A DNA stretch of 64,000 bases from Bolinopsis microptera (taxonomy: Eukaryota > Ctenophora > Tentaculata > Lobata > Bolinopsidae): NCBI RefSeq assembly GCF_026151205.1, contig NC_087080.1:11207837-11271836 (forward strand), written 5' to 3'. The notes under the pieces are model-generated. The model saw only the letters and a list, made by a program, of their open reading frames with translations. It was not told where the DNA came from and ran no database searches. How positions within the stretch are numbered: the first letter of the stretch is position 1; every line of letters starts with the position of its first letter. The translations under genes and the position numbers were made by a program. Shown one piece after another: positions 1 through 10,810 of this stretch.

Positions 1-1593
1 CAGAAATAGAGAGGAGAAAGCAGCTCACCAGAAAATTGTTGTAAAAATGAAGGAAATGATTACTGCTCAGCCAACAAAGTATCACTATATCAGAGACGGC
101 AATTTATTTGTAGATATCACCTTGGTACTCGGGACATCCTGGAAGGCAACAAGGCTGATATTGTGGTGGGGTCATAGTACTTTTCTATCAGCGAATAAAG
201 TTAGAGAGGAAATGAATACTCAGAAATCAGTAATTCAGTTGCAAGGAGAACTATTGGACATAACAACTTTAGAGCTAGATTCAGTCCAGAAAACTGTTAA
301 ATCCGCCGTTAAGAGTTATCCAGTGTTACGGTGCTGCTGTGTCAAAACAGTCTACCAGCTTTGCTCTGCCTCCACTTTCACGGCTAAGAACTAGTAGAAA
401 ATAGTTCGGAATGTTGTAGATGAATAATATCGCAACAAGAATGTCTTGATTTAAAATCTCAGGGGGGATACAGGAGAGAAACTCGGCGATCAAATTTGCG
501 ATGAACCATAGCAGAAAAACCACGCTCCGAGGCAGCTCGATACGGGAATGTGTCCGCTGAAAAAAAAAGTACTCACATATTCCACTTTCAGCCCATATAA
601 TCGGTTGTTATCATGCCAGCATACAAGAACCTTCGTCAGGAAAGCATTTCATCCCAAGGGAAATTCTGGTTCAGCTAGTAATAATGATATTTGTTTTACT
701 TAATTTAATCTCGAAAATTCTGGTTCACTGCTTGAAGCTATACTATAATTAGAAAAATCAATCTACAAGATTAGTACACAGTTCCACTAACAGTTCCACT
801 AACAGTTCCACTAATTCAGTAGCACTAAATACCCTCTAGCGATTACTTAATAACATAATCGCAATGTGCAATAATACAGTTACTTTCGGACAAATTAAAG
901 CGTGTGACAAGGGATGCTAAAAGGAAACAAGGGAGCAACAGCAGAACGAGATTAGACGGTGCACGTGTTGAATTGCGTAGAAATATACGCGCTTCCAAAA
1001 AAATCGAATTAAATCTTTTCACTTCCAAGTAAAGTGCGCGGCGTAGCGTGTACTTTAAAATCCAAATAATAATTATTTTAGATTCAAATATTAAACACAA
1101 AAATTACGACATAGGACTAATCTTATGTAAAAAAATGTGATAAACAATATGCTGTCAAAAATATTTGTCAAAAATTTAAAAAACACGGTTCTCCGCCCCG
1201 TTTTCTGAAGTGATCATTTTATGGACTTTGACAGGCTATATGCTATAACATATAACTTTTGCTAAAAGTGGCCATTTGCCTAAAACTTTTTATAGTGTGA
1301 CTCTACTCAATAATATTATTCCTTTGATGTATAATGTAATAGGGGTTTATTTGTTATTAAGGGATACAATTTTCATCCGCAAGTTTACGTTTTTAGTAAA
1401 TCATAAATACACTATAACATACAATGTAAAAGTTTAGTTTGAAGACAAAAATCACCTGCACTTGCAATATTTTTCCACTTCACTGTTTTAAGTTTATATA
1501 ATGTATTATATAACGAATCGATTTAATATAGTATATTAGTCGAAAGTGAACTGTCGATCTATAAATTAAAAAGCAATTAACATTTTCATGTAT
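1..1593. other. no recognised gene (AT-rich flank)
   Basis: I recognise no gene here. A 115-codon open frame lies at 47-394 on the plus strand, but it shows no domain, signal peptide or membrane segment I can name, and it may be chance or the end of a gene outside the window. The rest is AT-rich with stop codons in all frames. A short run at 787-815 repeats the phrase 'acagttccacta' three times. Confidence 0.5.
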
Positions 1594-1699
1594 TTACTGG
1601 GCGGTGCTCAGCCTGCAGCCTGTCATTCCGCCTAATCTCTATTAACTTGATCATGCACATGAACATATATGTATTTGCCAGGGCTCCCCAGGACTAATG
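1594..1699 (+). mobile_element. MITE copy 1 (TTACTGGG family)
   Basis: A diverged copy of the short element described at 8430-8512. It begins TTACTGGGC, carries the family core (CTGTCATTCCGCC) and ends near the CCCCAGG block. The 8-bp flank TCATGTAT occurs immediately before it (1586-1593) and again at 1700-1707, which I read as a target-site duplication. It has a small internal duplication (CAGCCTGCAGCCTG) and a longer right end than the other copies. Confidence 0.75.
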
Positions 1700-1838
1700 T
1701 CATGTATAATACTTAATAATTAATTTGTAATACAAAAAAACATATTATATTATGATAATTCTGAATTCGACGCGCAGTTTGTACGTGTTTGTAGTTGTAC
1801 GTGTAACTGTATATAGCGCGGCCGAAATTGTGACAAAC

Positions 1839-4800
1839 CTACCTAGGAAGTAGCTTGACGTAATTGTATCGCGCGAGAATGTTTTTGTAGACGCGCATGT
1901 GACGTAACGACTGAAGAGCTCGCAGTGGGTGACATTGATTAGGTAGCCCATTCCTAGAAATCCAGGTGTCTAGCAATGTTTGTGCTATCACTGCACTTGT
2001 TGTTGTTTTCAGTGGAACAGCTTCTGCCCAACCGGTGAACTTGTCAATGATGACTAATATCATAGTGTACTTTTCTTTATTATCTGGCAACGGACCCAGA
2101 AGATCGAACGATATGATATCATTGGGGTGGGTTCCATAAAATGGTGATAAAGGCGCTTTCGGTTTCTTTTTCTGGCTTTTTAAAGTGCATTGTCGGCATC
2201 GACCGATATATAACGATACTTGTAACTCACATTTTGGGAAATAGAATCGTTCTCTGATTCTTCCTAAAGTTTTGTAAATACCGAGATGCCCTGAAGCGGG
2301 AAGATCGTGACAGAATTTTATGACTGTTTCGTGATAATATTCGGGTAAGCATATCAACCATATTGGTTCAGCGTTACTGTTTGACTCCCAGCTTCTGTAC
2401 AAAACATTGTCTATTATTTTCAATCTATCAAAAGATGTCCGATAATTCTTCAGGTCAGGGTTTAGTTTCTGAGTTTTATTCGAAGTTTTTGGGCGTTTTC
2501 CCTCTCCTACCCATTTTCTCACAACTGACAGCACAGGGTCATTTTTCTGCGCTTCCAACAAGACAGTTTTTTCAATGATTTGAAAGCTTGTTGACTGCTC
2601 TTTCGGCGTGTTATTTTGAATGTCACTTTCGCTCGGACTGTCTCCGGGAAGTGTTTTCGGACGCTCCTCACCTTCTGGTGTGTTTACATTATGTAATACT
2701 GAGTTTATTGCATCACTCTGCGGTACTGGTTCAACTGTGATGTTATTTGCAGTGGTTATATTCTTAGTAGATGTGGCAGGTTTCTCTTCTATCGGAGCGT
2801 TTTCAAACTTCACCTTTTTATCGTAGTTTTCAAATTCTTCATCATTTTGCCTTGGTATTCTACTGGGGCAATCTGCAGTATTTTTGCCGCCGCTTATATG
2901 TTCGACTACGAACTGGAATTGACTCAGAGTTTGGTACCATCTCCATAGAGGTCCTTCCATGTGTCTTGAGGTTTCCCATGATAATAGTGGTTTATGATCA
3001 GTTTGAATGAGAAACGATTTGTTGAGTAAAAATACTCTAAACTTTTCGCAATAGAATTTCATCGCGTAGAACTCTTTTTGCCACACTGACCAATTTATTT
3101 GGGATGGCGATAATAAGTTTGAACCGAAAGCTATTGGATGATGGAAACCATCTTCACCCTTTTGCGCTAATATGGCGCCGATGCAATAACTACTCGCGTC
3201 TGTTCTGAGTGTAAATTCCTTACTTAAATCTGGGAATTGAAGAATTGGACACTCTACGATTTTCTGCTTCAGAGAATCGAACGCATCTTGTTGTTCGGGA
3301 CCCCATCTGAATTTTACATGGTTTTTTAACATTTCAGTTAAAGGTCTGCTAACTTCGCTGAATGATCTCACGAACTTGCGGTAAAATGAACACATAGATA
3401 CAAAACTTTTGACTTGCTTCTTAGTTCTCGGTGTACTCATCTTGGTGATCCCTTCGATTTTTTCGGGATTCATTTGCACACCTTTTTCGGATATCTGGTG
3501 ACCCAACCACATGATTTCTGTTTGACACAATCTCGTTTTCTCAGGTTTCAAAACAAGGCCAACTGAACTTAATCGTTCAAAGATGAGTTCAAGATTTTTA
3601 ATCATCTCTTCAAATGATTTTGACGCTGTTGCTAGGTCGTCGAGGTATTGAACCAATTTTATCGATTTCAATCCTAGAAACAGATTCTCAATTTCGCCTT
3701 GAAAATGGGAGCTTGAGCTTGATAATCCCAATGGAATCCTTTTGTATTGGAACTTCGCCACTCCAGGTATTGAGCTGGATGTTATGTGACGGCTGTCTTC
3801 GTGCAATTCTAGTTGGAAATATCCTTGTGACATATCAAGGCTTGACCACAACTTGCAGCCGTGCCACAAACTTGTCGTGGTGTCCATATCTGGTAACGGC
3901 TGGAATGATCGTATCACGTGCTTATTGACAAGTCTTAGGTCTGAAATTAAGCGAAATTTGGTGTTGTCACCTTTTGCGCCCTTTTTTGCAATCAAGAAGG
4001 CTGGAGAATGATATGGCGAGTTGGATGCTTCAATTATATCTAAGTCCATTAGCCGTTTTATTTCCTTCTCAGCATGTGGTCTTAGTGCCAAGGCTATGGG
4101 TCTGAACGGCGCCCTTATAGGCTTGTTAGTATCCAGTATTATCTTGTGCGGTTTTATCTTCGCAGGTTTGATAATTCCTCCTTCATTTATCGCGAATACT
4201 TCACGGTATTTAGCAACGAGCTTCTTGAGCTCAGATAATTGTGCTTTCGTGAGGTGATTTATTTCATCTAGTTTAAGCTTCTTAAACAGATCTTGATCAT
4301 TGTTGTTTTTGATTGGATTATTCTCCTCCGATGTATTGTAGCAATCCGATACATTGTTACATGCTGAATCTGTAATACTTGTAACAAGGTTCACCGTGTT
4401 AGTATCAATCGATTTCAAGGAACCAACTGTTTGATTCCTGTATATGATTACCGTGTAATCATTCGGGTTTACAAGGTCGATATGCGTCTTGCCTTTTTTA
4501 AGATTCACGAGCGAATCTTTCGAGGATATTTTATACTTCTTTGCGAGAAGACCTTCGCATGGCTCGTATATGCCAGTGTACGAACAGTATTTCTGTTTGT
4601 TGGATCGTTTACTCTTCACTCTACAGTGCACGTTATGCACCGTGGTTCTCGCAGGTATCTGTATAGTTTTGCTTAGCAGAACTTTGAGCTCTGGATTTGT
4701 CTTGTTCTGAACTTGGAACAAGGGGACCTTAATATCGTCGTCTAATTGAAACGACATTGCTGAAAAATTCAGAATACATCTATTATCTATCATGAAATCT

Positions 4801-5111
4801 GTACCAATGAGTATGGGCTCTTGCAGGTTCTGCACTACTATTAGAGTAGCGTTGAACGTTTTGTTAGCAATTTGAATTTGCTTCTTTATAGATCCCAAAA
4901 CATTTAGTTTGGATCCTTCGGCACCAACTATTTGGCCGTTATAATCCTCCATGTTTACTAATTCCTCTTTAGGGACTATTTCGCTCCGTACTAAAGAGAG
5001 TGTAGATCCTGAATCTACCAATGCATAAACGTACGTGTTAAATAATTGAGCTTTCACGTACGATCTGTGTTTTGAATTGCATGCTTGTTTTCTAATTGAT
5101 TTTGCATGCAA
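1839..5111 (-). CDS. pol: Gypsy-type pol polyprotein, integrase end lost
   Basis: About 1,090 codons are open. In order: an aspartic protease with the LVDSGST active-site motif (about residue 35); reverse transcriptase with the YLDD catalytic motif (about residue 489, complement of bases near 3640); RNase H with the RTDASS motif (about residue 635); and an integrase N-terminal HHCC zinc region (about 955-985) followed by the first catalytic Asp in SFDLLGPLP (about residue 1004). Just after the GLPNQC segment the expected second catalytic Asp is absent and the frame runs into unrelated sequence to a stop at 1839. A different frame (1745-1951) still has vaguely integrase-like text, so a frameshift and then erosion are likely. 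No ATG opens the frame: it starts at a TTG (5111) and is open in a frame different from gag, so expression by frameshifting or readthrough from gag is plausible. Enzymatic steps up to reverse transcription look intact; integration does not. Confidence 0.85.
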   Translation of the reverse strand: MHAKSIRKQACNSKHRSYVKAQLFNTYVYALVDSGSTLSLVRSEIVPKEELVNMEDYNGQIVGAEGSKLNVLGSIKKQIQIANKTFNATLIVVQNLQEPILIGTDFMIDNRCILNFSAMSFQLDDDIKVPLFQVQNKTNPELKVLLSKTIQIPARTTVHNVHCRVKSKRSNKQKYCSYTGIYEPCEGLLAKKYKISSKDSLVNLKKGKTHIDLVNPNDYTVIIYRNQTVGSLKSIDTNTVNLVTSITDSACNNVSDCYNTSEENNPIKNNNDQDLFKKLKLDEINHLTKAQLSELKKLVAKYREVFAINEGGIIKPAKIKPHKIILDTNKPIRAPFRPIALALRPHAEKEIKRLMDLDIIEASNSPYHSPAFLIAKKGAKGDNTKFRLISDLRLVNKHVIRSFQPLPDMDTTTSLWHGCKLWSSLDMSQGYFQLELHEDSRHITSSSIPGVAKFQYKRIPLGLSSSSSHFQGEIENLFLGLKSIKLVQYLDDLATASKSFEEMIKNLELIFERLSSVGLVLKPEKTRLCQTEIMWLGHQISEKGVQMNPEKIEGITKMSTPRTKKQVKSFVSMCSFYRKFVRSFSEVSRPLTEMLKNHVKFRWGPEQQDAFDSLKQKIVECPILQFPDLSKEFTLRTDASSYCIGAILAQKGEDGFHHPIAFGSNLLSPSQINWSVWQKEFYAMKFYCEKFRVFLLNKSFLIQTDHKPLLSWETSRHMEGPLWRWYQTLSQFQFVVEHISGGKNTADCPSRIPRQNDEEFENYDKKVKFENAPIEEKPATSTKNITTANNITVEPVPQSDAINSVLHNVNTPEGEERPKTLPGDSPSESDIQNNTPKEQSTSFQIIEKTVLLEAQKNDPVLSVVRKWVGEGKRPKTSNKTQKLNPDLKNYRTSFDRLKIIDNVLYRSWESNSNAEPIWLICLPEYYHETVIKFCHDLPASGHLGIYKTLGRIRERFYFPKCELQVSLYIGRCRQCTLKSQKKKPKAPLSPFYGTHPNDIISFDLLGPLPDNKEKYTMILVIIDKFTGWAEAVPLKTTTSAVIAQTLLDTWISRNGLPNQCHPLRALQSLRHMRVYKNILARYNYVKLLPR

Positions 5112-5173
5112 ACAACTGTCAATATTAATACTTCTACAAGAGGTTACTTTATGTTTACTCTTGTTCCTCTTAT

Positions 5174-6280
5174 CTAGTTTGACCGAAAAGGGTTCGTGGT
5201 AGGCGCTTGTGGATTTTGAGCTGTCTGGTTTTGAACGTAACTCTGATTGGTTTGAGTTCTATTTTGATCGGGACTAGGTCTATTGAGATTCCAGCATTTT
5301 GCTTCTGTATGACCACTTTTGCCGCAGTATGTGCAGTATGGTCTCTGCTGTGGCTGTGACTGATATTTCATTAGATCCCAACATTCACTTCTGTAATGAC
5401 CGTATTTTCTGCACTGGTAACATTGAATGTTCCGTTTATCAGTATACTGTCTTCGGTGTTGACGGTCTGAGGTTTGGAAGTAGGGTTGCATTTCTCCCTG
5501 TTGTGCTCTGCTATTTGTCGGTAATTGTTGACCGTACGGCGTTTGATCATCCGTATTTTTCATATGCTGCATTACAGGCGGATGGAATTGTTGATTTCTA
5601 TTTCTCCCCGCAGTCATTACCGCGTTTACAGTGTCTGGATCAGAGCTTTTGTTGTTAGTACAATTGCAATTTGCACACGACACTTGATAGACTTTTTCAA
5701 GTACTTGAGCTTCGCTTTCTTTTCTGATGTATCTGCGCGTTTGCAGCGCTTTGCAATGCCTTGCTGCAGCTTCTACTGCGTTAGTTAAGTTATCGAAGTT
5801 TTCTTCAAGTAACTTTACCCCTAATTCATCATTTCTTACTCCCATGAGGAAGCTTTGAATCAGTTGTCTGTTTTCTCGAATGTTTTGCTCTTCAGGAAAA
5901 GCTTCTAGAGCCATTTTTTCAAGCTCACTAGCGTATTGTTCAACACTTTCACCTTCATGTTGTTTTCTGAATCTCAACATATATTCGGCAGAGATTCTCA
6001 CGCCTTGTCTGTTCTTGATGGCTGTTCTTACTAACGTTTGTGTTGCGTTATCGAAAAAATCGTTCTTCTGAGCGTTTGTTAAGTTCAGGCTTTCGACAAT
6101 CGTAAAAGCTTCGTCATCCATGAACGATAAAAATGTTCTGTAAACATTATTTGCATTGATGTTCAATAATTCAGCATAGTTTCGAAACTGTTTTAGCCAT
6201 GACGCAAAGTTTTTCTTCAGTTGGTACAATTCTGGCGATTTGGCGACATTGGCGACGTTTCTGTTTTGATTTTCTGCCAT
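5174..6280 (-). CDS. gag: Gypsy-type gag (capsid/nucleocapsid)
   Basis: A 368-residue frame with a retrotransposon-gag (capsid) region over roughly residues 20-190, including the conserved helix around LRFRKQHEGESVEQYASEL. Two CCHC zinc knuckles follow near residues 290-303 (CYQCRKYGHYRSEC) and 318-331 (CTYCGKSGHTEAKC), then a Gln/Asn-rich tail. In this family gag packages the element RNA into a particle. The ATG at 6280 opens the frame; the stop at 5174 is about 60 bases before the pol frame. The frame is intact with no internal stop, so the copy is not ancient in this part. Confidence 0.88.
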   Translation of the reverse strand: MAENQNRNVANVAKSPELYQLKKNFASWLKQFRNYAELLNINANNVYRTFLSFMDDEAFTIVESLNLTNAQKNDFFDNATQTLVRTAIKNRQGVRISAEYMLRFRKQHEGESVEQYASELEKMALEAFPEEQNIRENRQLIQSFLMGVRNDELGVKLLEENFDNLTNAVEAAARHCKALQTRRYIRKESEAQVLEKVYQVSCANCNCTNNKSSDPDTVNAVMTAGRNRNQQFHPPVMQHMKNTDDQTPYGQQLPTNSRAQQGEMQPYFQTSDRQHRRQYTDKRNIQCYQCRKYGHYRSECWDLMKYQSQPQQRPYCTYCGKSGHTEAKCWNLNRPSPDQNRTQTNQSYVQNQTAQNPQAPTTNPFRSN

Positions 6281-7287
6281 TATTGTGACGTCTCAGTGCG
6301 GAGTTATGATTGTACTGCGCTGGTGTAGCACAGCAGATCTCGTTTTTAGAGTGTAACTCACACTTTGGTCGTTCTTGTCTGGTTATCGTCAGACTTTTTG
6401 ACAGGATTAAAACTGAAAACGTTTGTCTGGATATCGTCAGACTGTTAACAAATTTCAATTATTTGTTGGTCAAACTCGGAGTTCGTCGAGTTCGCGCCAG
6501 TTTGTTGTGTTCACTTTATGAGTATAGTGAACACACAATGAGTTACTTTGGGTTTTGACAAAGTGAAACGATTTAAGTAGAGCTAAAGTAGAACTGAAGT
6601 CTTCGATATTACAACTTGTTTTAATAATCACAAAATCACTAACGCAACCGCTACGTATACACAAAACAACAATTACTACTAACCACGTGGTTTAAACGCG
6701 TGGTCTGATCGGCAGAACTGCTTGTGAAGTAACTGCCGACCTAAAGAGTCTGTTTATAAAATATCGTCTAAACTATAATAGAATACACTACAAACTATAC
6801 TACAAATATCTTACATACAACAGAAGTCACCACGGTAACTATCTGGACATATACATTGAAATTTGAGGATATTGATAAATATGAGTGGCCCTATTAAATG
6901 GCACGATGAGGTAATATTTGTCACACTATGAAACTATGTAAACCCTCAATAGTTAGGATAATCGTTTCATCCTCTAGGCAAACTTTGTCATATAACGATA
7001 TCTTTATCATATGATAAGATATCGATTAAATTCGGCCGGCAATGAGATGGAAACTTTATCACACTATAAAAACGTGACAGAGTTAGCATGTAATTGCAGT
7101 AATGGCCCCTTGAAGCCGTATTTGACTAAATTTTCGAATTTCCAGTTCATAGCCATAGGATAGTTCCATATGACATTATAATTATATTAGTATTATCTTG
7201 TATCTACGTATATCAGTATTATCTACGATTTAGCGACTTCTTTACCACCAAGTAAATTCCGTCACACATTTAAGAAATGTATATGAG
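6281..7287. other. region upstream of gag, possible leader/5' LTR remnant
   Basis: No coding sequence is evident. It should contain the element's leader and 5' LTR if these survive, but I found no matching repeat downstream of pol. The phrase TCTGG(T/A)TATCGTCAGACT appears twice (about 6379 and 6424) and may be part of a leader repeat. The rest is AT-rich. Confidence 0.4.
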
Positions 7288-7345
7288 GGTTACCTGGGGA
7301 CCCCGTCACCCCATGCTATTATATTTATGTTCATAATCATAGCCT
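7288..7345 (-). repeat. partial MITE-like fragment
   Basis: Holds the TTACCTGGGGACCCC terminus and a GCTATTAT...ATGTTCATAA stretch of the MITE family defined at 8430-8512, but the CCGCC/CAGGCTGAGC half is missing. I read it as a truncated copy. Confidence 0.5.
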
Positions 7346-7462
7346 AGCGAATTTGAACCCTCTCAAACGCGCAACCCTCTCAAACGGGCGCGTTTTTGCC
7401 CTTGGAATTAGGGGGTGCACGATAAAAAATAAACTTACTCGCACAGGAGGAGCTAAGTGCAA

Positions 7463-7576
7463 AGTAACTGCTACTAACTGCCACTAACTGCCACTAACTG
7501 CCACTAACTGCTACAATCGCGCCCACGCATTTGCGCGCGACAGTAGCAGTTAGTGGCAGTTAGTGGCAGTTACTGT
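7463..7576. repeat. inverted repeat built from 10-bp units
   Basis: The left arm repeats a 10-bp unit, (CTAACTGCCA), about five times; after a short GC-rich centre (ATCGCGCCCACGCATTTGCGCGC) the right arm repeats the reverse complement about three times, ending AGTTACTG. The transcript would fold into a long hairpin. A related sequence in the opposite orientation is at about 16337-16388, including the flanking CCTCC...CCTGTGT words, so this is part of a dispersed element. Confidence 0.75.
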
Positions 7577-8429
7577 ACTCGGATTTTACAAATTTTTGTA
7601 CCATTGTTTTCTAGAGACTGTGAGAATTTTCACAATACCAAATTTGTCATACCTTTTTGGAAAAATCAGTGAGTTTCGCCTAGGTGCCATATTTGATGGT
7701 GCGCGGCTTTTGGAGCAAAATTAGCTGTAAGAGTTAAAGTCGCGTAATTTGACAAAATTCGTTGATTTTTGTCGTATTATTTGGATATATCTTCGGTTCC
7801 TTGAATGAGATCATTCTGAAAATTGGCGACGACCTTCCAATAGGGCTTTCACAACTGTCCGAAAAATTTGGTGGATATCGGAGTTTATATAGTGATCAAA
7901 ATGGGGCAAAATACGCTGCTTTTAGCTGTAACATAATTAAATAAATGTCTGATGGTTGGATATGCTTTAAATTTTTCGGACACTTTCCTTGTAAGTCTAA
8001 GAGTAAGCTTACCAATTTTTGTTGCAGTCGGAGGTCGGGAAGGATACTCAATATCTATTTGTTTGAAGAAAATTGTGCTGGCCGAAATTAGCGCTAAAAA
8101 ACCATCCTACAGTCGGCACGCGCGGCTCACTGTCGATGGCGCACTACCTATTGGAATGCTCAGCGCGCAAAAAGTGTGATTTGTAATACAGGGGGGGCCA
8201 AAAGTCAATACCCATACGTTGGCCTTACTACCACCACTGGTTAGAGGAATTTGTCAAATCGAAAAAGATTCGTGTTCATTTTCTTCAAATGAAGGTTCAT
8301 TTTCGCATTTATTAGATAGTTTGGACAGTCGGATCGAGCCAAATTTTATTGAATCATGAATGGTGTTTGGCCATTTAAAATACGTTTGTCCTGAAAAAAT
8401 GAGAGTTCTAGCTTCTCGCATGACCGAGA
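7577..8429. repeat. dispersed non-coding repeat; no gene
   Basis: No gene is supported. The stretch at about 8190-8240 (a G run, then CCAAAAGTCAATACCCATAC and GTTGG) recurs inverted at about 16160-16215 next to a C run. Together with the hairpin module at 7463 this suggests one dispersed element present in opposite orientations on either side of the LINE. Remaining sequence is unremarkable. Confidence 0.5.
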
Positions 8430-8512
8430 TTTACCTGGGGACCCCAGGCTATTATGTTCATTAACATTAAATAAAGATCTGGCGGAATGACAGGCTGAGC
8501 GCGGCCCAGTAA
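8430..8512 (-). mobile_element. MITE copy 2 (best-defined copy)
   Basis: About 82 bp. Read on the plus strand it starts TTACCTGGGGACCCCAGG (a perfect palindromic block inside), then GCTATTATGTTCATTAA, AT-rich sequence, and ends GGCCCAGTAA. The ends form a short imperfect terminal inverted repeat, TTAC(C)TGGG. It is flanked by GACCGAGA at 8422-8429 and 8513-8520, a perfect 8-bp duplication (9 bp if the shared T is counted). It has no coding capacity, so mobility would need a transposase from elsewhere. An 8-bp duplication fits hAT, P or Merlin transposases; the ends do not let me choose. Confidence 0.85.
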
Positions 8513-8733
8513 GACCGAGATATGATTATGAAGCATAACGAGTTTGTTCATTACATGTGATCAGGTGATTGGGTTGAGGCTAGCTTAGATCCGCATTATG
8601 GGAATCGTGCAGAGAGCCTAGAATTACATTGATTGACGATGTCAATCCGTCGAGATCGATGCGAAGCAAGAATGCTAGTTCATAGTTCGCGCGGCGCGTC
8701 GAAGCGGCGAAGTCCTCCAAAGAATTATTTATA

Positions 8734-8824
8734 TTACTGGGCCGCGCTCAGCCTGTCATTCCGCCAAATCTTTATTATTAATGTTTATGAACATAATAGC
8801 CTGGGGTCCCTAGACCCCAGGTAA
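8734..8824 (+). mobile_element. MITE copy 3
   Basis: Runs from TTACTGGGCCGCGCTCAG to CCCCAGGTAA, the reverse orientation of copy 2, with the same core (GCTCAGCCTGTCATTCCGCC) and the ATGTTTATGAACATAATAGCC segment. AAAGAATTA occurs both six bases before the left end and at the right end, a probable target duplication with a 6-base extension of the left terminus. The right terminus has TAG inserted inside the usual palindrome. Confidence 0.8.
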
Positions 8825-9767
8825 AAGAATTACAGTGTCTGGTGTCGTAATTGGGTAATCCGTCATGTTAAATCCGTTTTGCACTATGCACTATCTTTTC
8901 AGATTATATTCCGGATTAAATAACCTATTGCAATATGTTACAATGGAGTCTCTAACATGTTCACAAACAGCAGTACACAGTATAACTATAAGCAATTCAA
9001 TGTTGATTGGGTGTGGCCCCCAAAAATCGAATTTTAAAATTTTGGTGACGGAATCCTTGAACACGTAGGTACAGTACCCAGCAAACCCTACCGGCCGGGC
9101 AATATCTCCAAAAGTAAAATAGATAGAACCTTCCGGTTTTCAACAAAATATCCGTCTCGTAAATTTAAAGGAGGCTCCCCAGGAGCACAATTGGGGACAA
9201 CTTAGATTCTAAATTAAAGTGAAAAGTTTGATTTTTGGCTAAATTAAAGATTGCAGCTTTTAAACATTGCAAAGTCATGTCGTTGTCATGACTACTAAAC
9301 TAAATGCAGCGTGTGAAAGGTAAACTCGATGTGACGCGCGACGCCAAACGTGCTGTTGAAAATCTATCACCTCTAGCAAGCCCAGCAGGCGGTAAGGTTT
9401 TCTGGGTAGGCGAGAAAGCTGAGAGTTCATAGTTCAGCTGCAAAAGAAAGCAGAAGGAAGGGGGGAGTGGAAGGGGGGGTTGCAGGGAGGTAGGGGGATG
9501 TTTTGCGATATAAGACTTATAATTTCGGCGGAAAATGTATGAAGTTTTAAAAGTCGATTTTGAGGGCGAAGATCGCGTTTTTACCTACCCATCCAGCAAT
9601 CCCCTTTCTTGTTGGCGAAATTCTTTACTTTCTTTTGATATTTTAAAATTGAAATTTGACTTGATTGGTGAAGAGTTATGGTTTGTCAAAGTGGACGTTT
9701 TAAAATGAAGCGCAAATTCTTTTAGACGCGCCTAGGTTCGGCCTGCCACCTGCAAAGCAACAACTAG
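8825..9767. other. no gene seen
   Basis: Intergenic. It contains a G-rich purine stretch at about 9450-9500 and otherwise AT-rich sequence with no open frame of note. The boundary at 9767 is set by the poly(A) tail of the LINE. Confidence 0.5.
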
Positions 9768-10415
9768 ATTTTTTTTTTTTTAGATTTGAAAAATTTTCAA
9801 AACGGTATATACAAATCAACAGGATTATAAAACATAAAAATAAAAACCGCTTTGTCGGCAAATGCCAGGGCCCTAACAATCCACTCCAAAAAATTCAAAA
9901 CAGGACCCAGAAGCTTGTAAGCCACTGGTCAAAAACAAAGTGAAATCTAATTAAATAAAGATTTTGTTCAAAAATCAAATAAAATCAAAATTACGCGACC
10001 AAAATTCAAAAACTCTCATAAATGTGAAAATCTTAGTATCAATCAATATCCATGATCAGAATAAATGAGGAAAAACGCGAAAATCACATACATTACTGTA
10101 TTACAACAGATGTCAAAAATTGTTATTAACAGAGATCCAATGTGTCCATAATAAAATAATAAAGTTCAACTAGCTTCCCAATCAAAAGGTAGTCAAGACA
10201 GGGTAACTAGAGTAGTAGGCAGTAACTTAGTAGTAATAGCAGAGTAGGGATAAATTTGCTATCAGTGAGAAAGATGAGGGAATAGTCAGCATCAGGATGC
10301 AGAGAGTTTTCCCGTATGCGTCCATGCTTTAGGCGTAGTGTCAAAGTTGTGACTTCCAGTAAGATCAGGTAATCTGGTGATCTTAAACCCGAGCATCTCG
10401 AACCCCGTTTGACTC

Positions 10416-10465
10416 TTCTCACCCGGTGTCGCACAATACATGTACTGTGCGACACCAAGTGAGAA
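10416..10465 (-). repeat. stable hairpin in the LINE 3' UTR
   Basis: GGTGTCGCACA and its exact complement TGTGCGACACC are separated by 10 bases. After a 2-base mismatch the stem resumes with TTCTCAC/GTGAGAA, so 18 base pairs form in all. LINE 3' UTR hairpins are known to be reverse-transcriptase recognition sites in some clades. This one is about 650 bases from the tail, so that role is only a guess. Confidence 0.7.
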
Positions 10466-10810
10466 AAGCTGCTGAAATAAGGTTACGGAAAATGGTGGGG
10501 TTATCAAACCCCCACATAGTAAAGAAACGGGGCGTTTAATGAGGGGGAAGTGTTGGAGCTATGCCCCTCAGGGGGTAATTTAAGATTCAAAATAGAACAT
10601 TAAGCAAGGTAAAACAGCTAAAAACGCAGCTCAAATGATCACACACACTGAATAAGAATTGTCACAAATTGAACATGAACATGCACATGCAGTCGGAATT
10701 ACCCAGCTTGAATAAGAATCTAAAAAATGTCCAATTTGAACATGTAAATGTACATGCAGTCACATGCCAAAATATCAAAAACATGCAATATGGTAACAAC
10801 ATGCATGGTG

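Larger units (their letters stand above)
1839..6280 (-). mobile_element. Ty3/Gypsy-like LTR retrotransposon, degraded
   Basis: Gag and pol frames lie in the usual order on the minus strand, so the element's 5' side is at high coordinates. The order inside pol (protease, reverse transcriptase, RNase H, integrase) is that of Ty3/Gypsy elements. I could not find a pair of long terminal repeats around it. With the integrase cut short near 1930, this suggests a 3'-truncated relic whose gag and RT still look young, since both frames are open. It is an old mobile element and not a cellular gene. Confidence 0.85.

Noticed and set aside
47-394. 115-codon open frame as a gene
   Set aside because: No recognisable motif, no supporting neighbour; kept only as a note.
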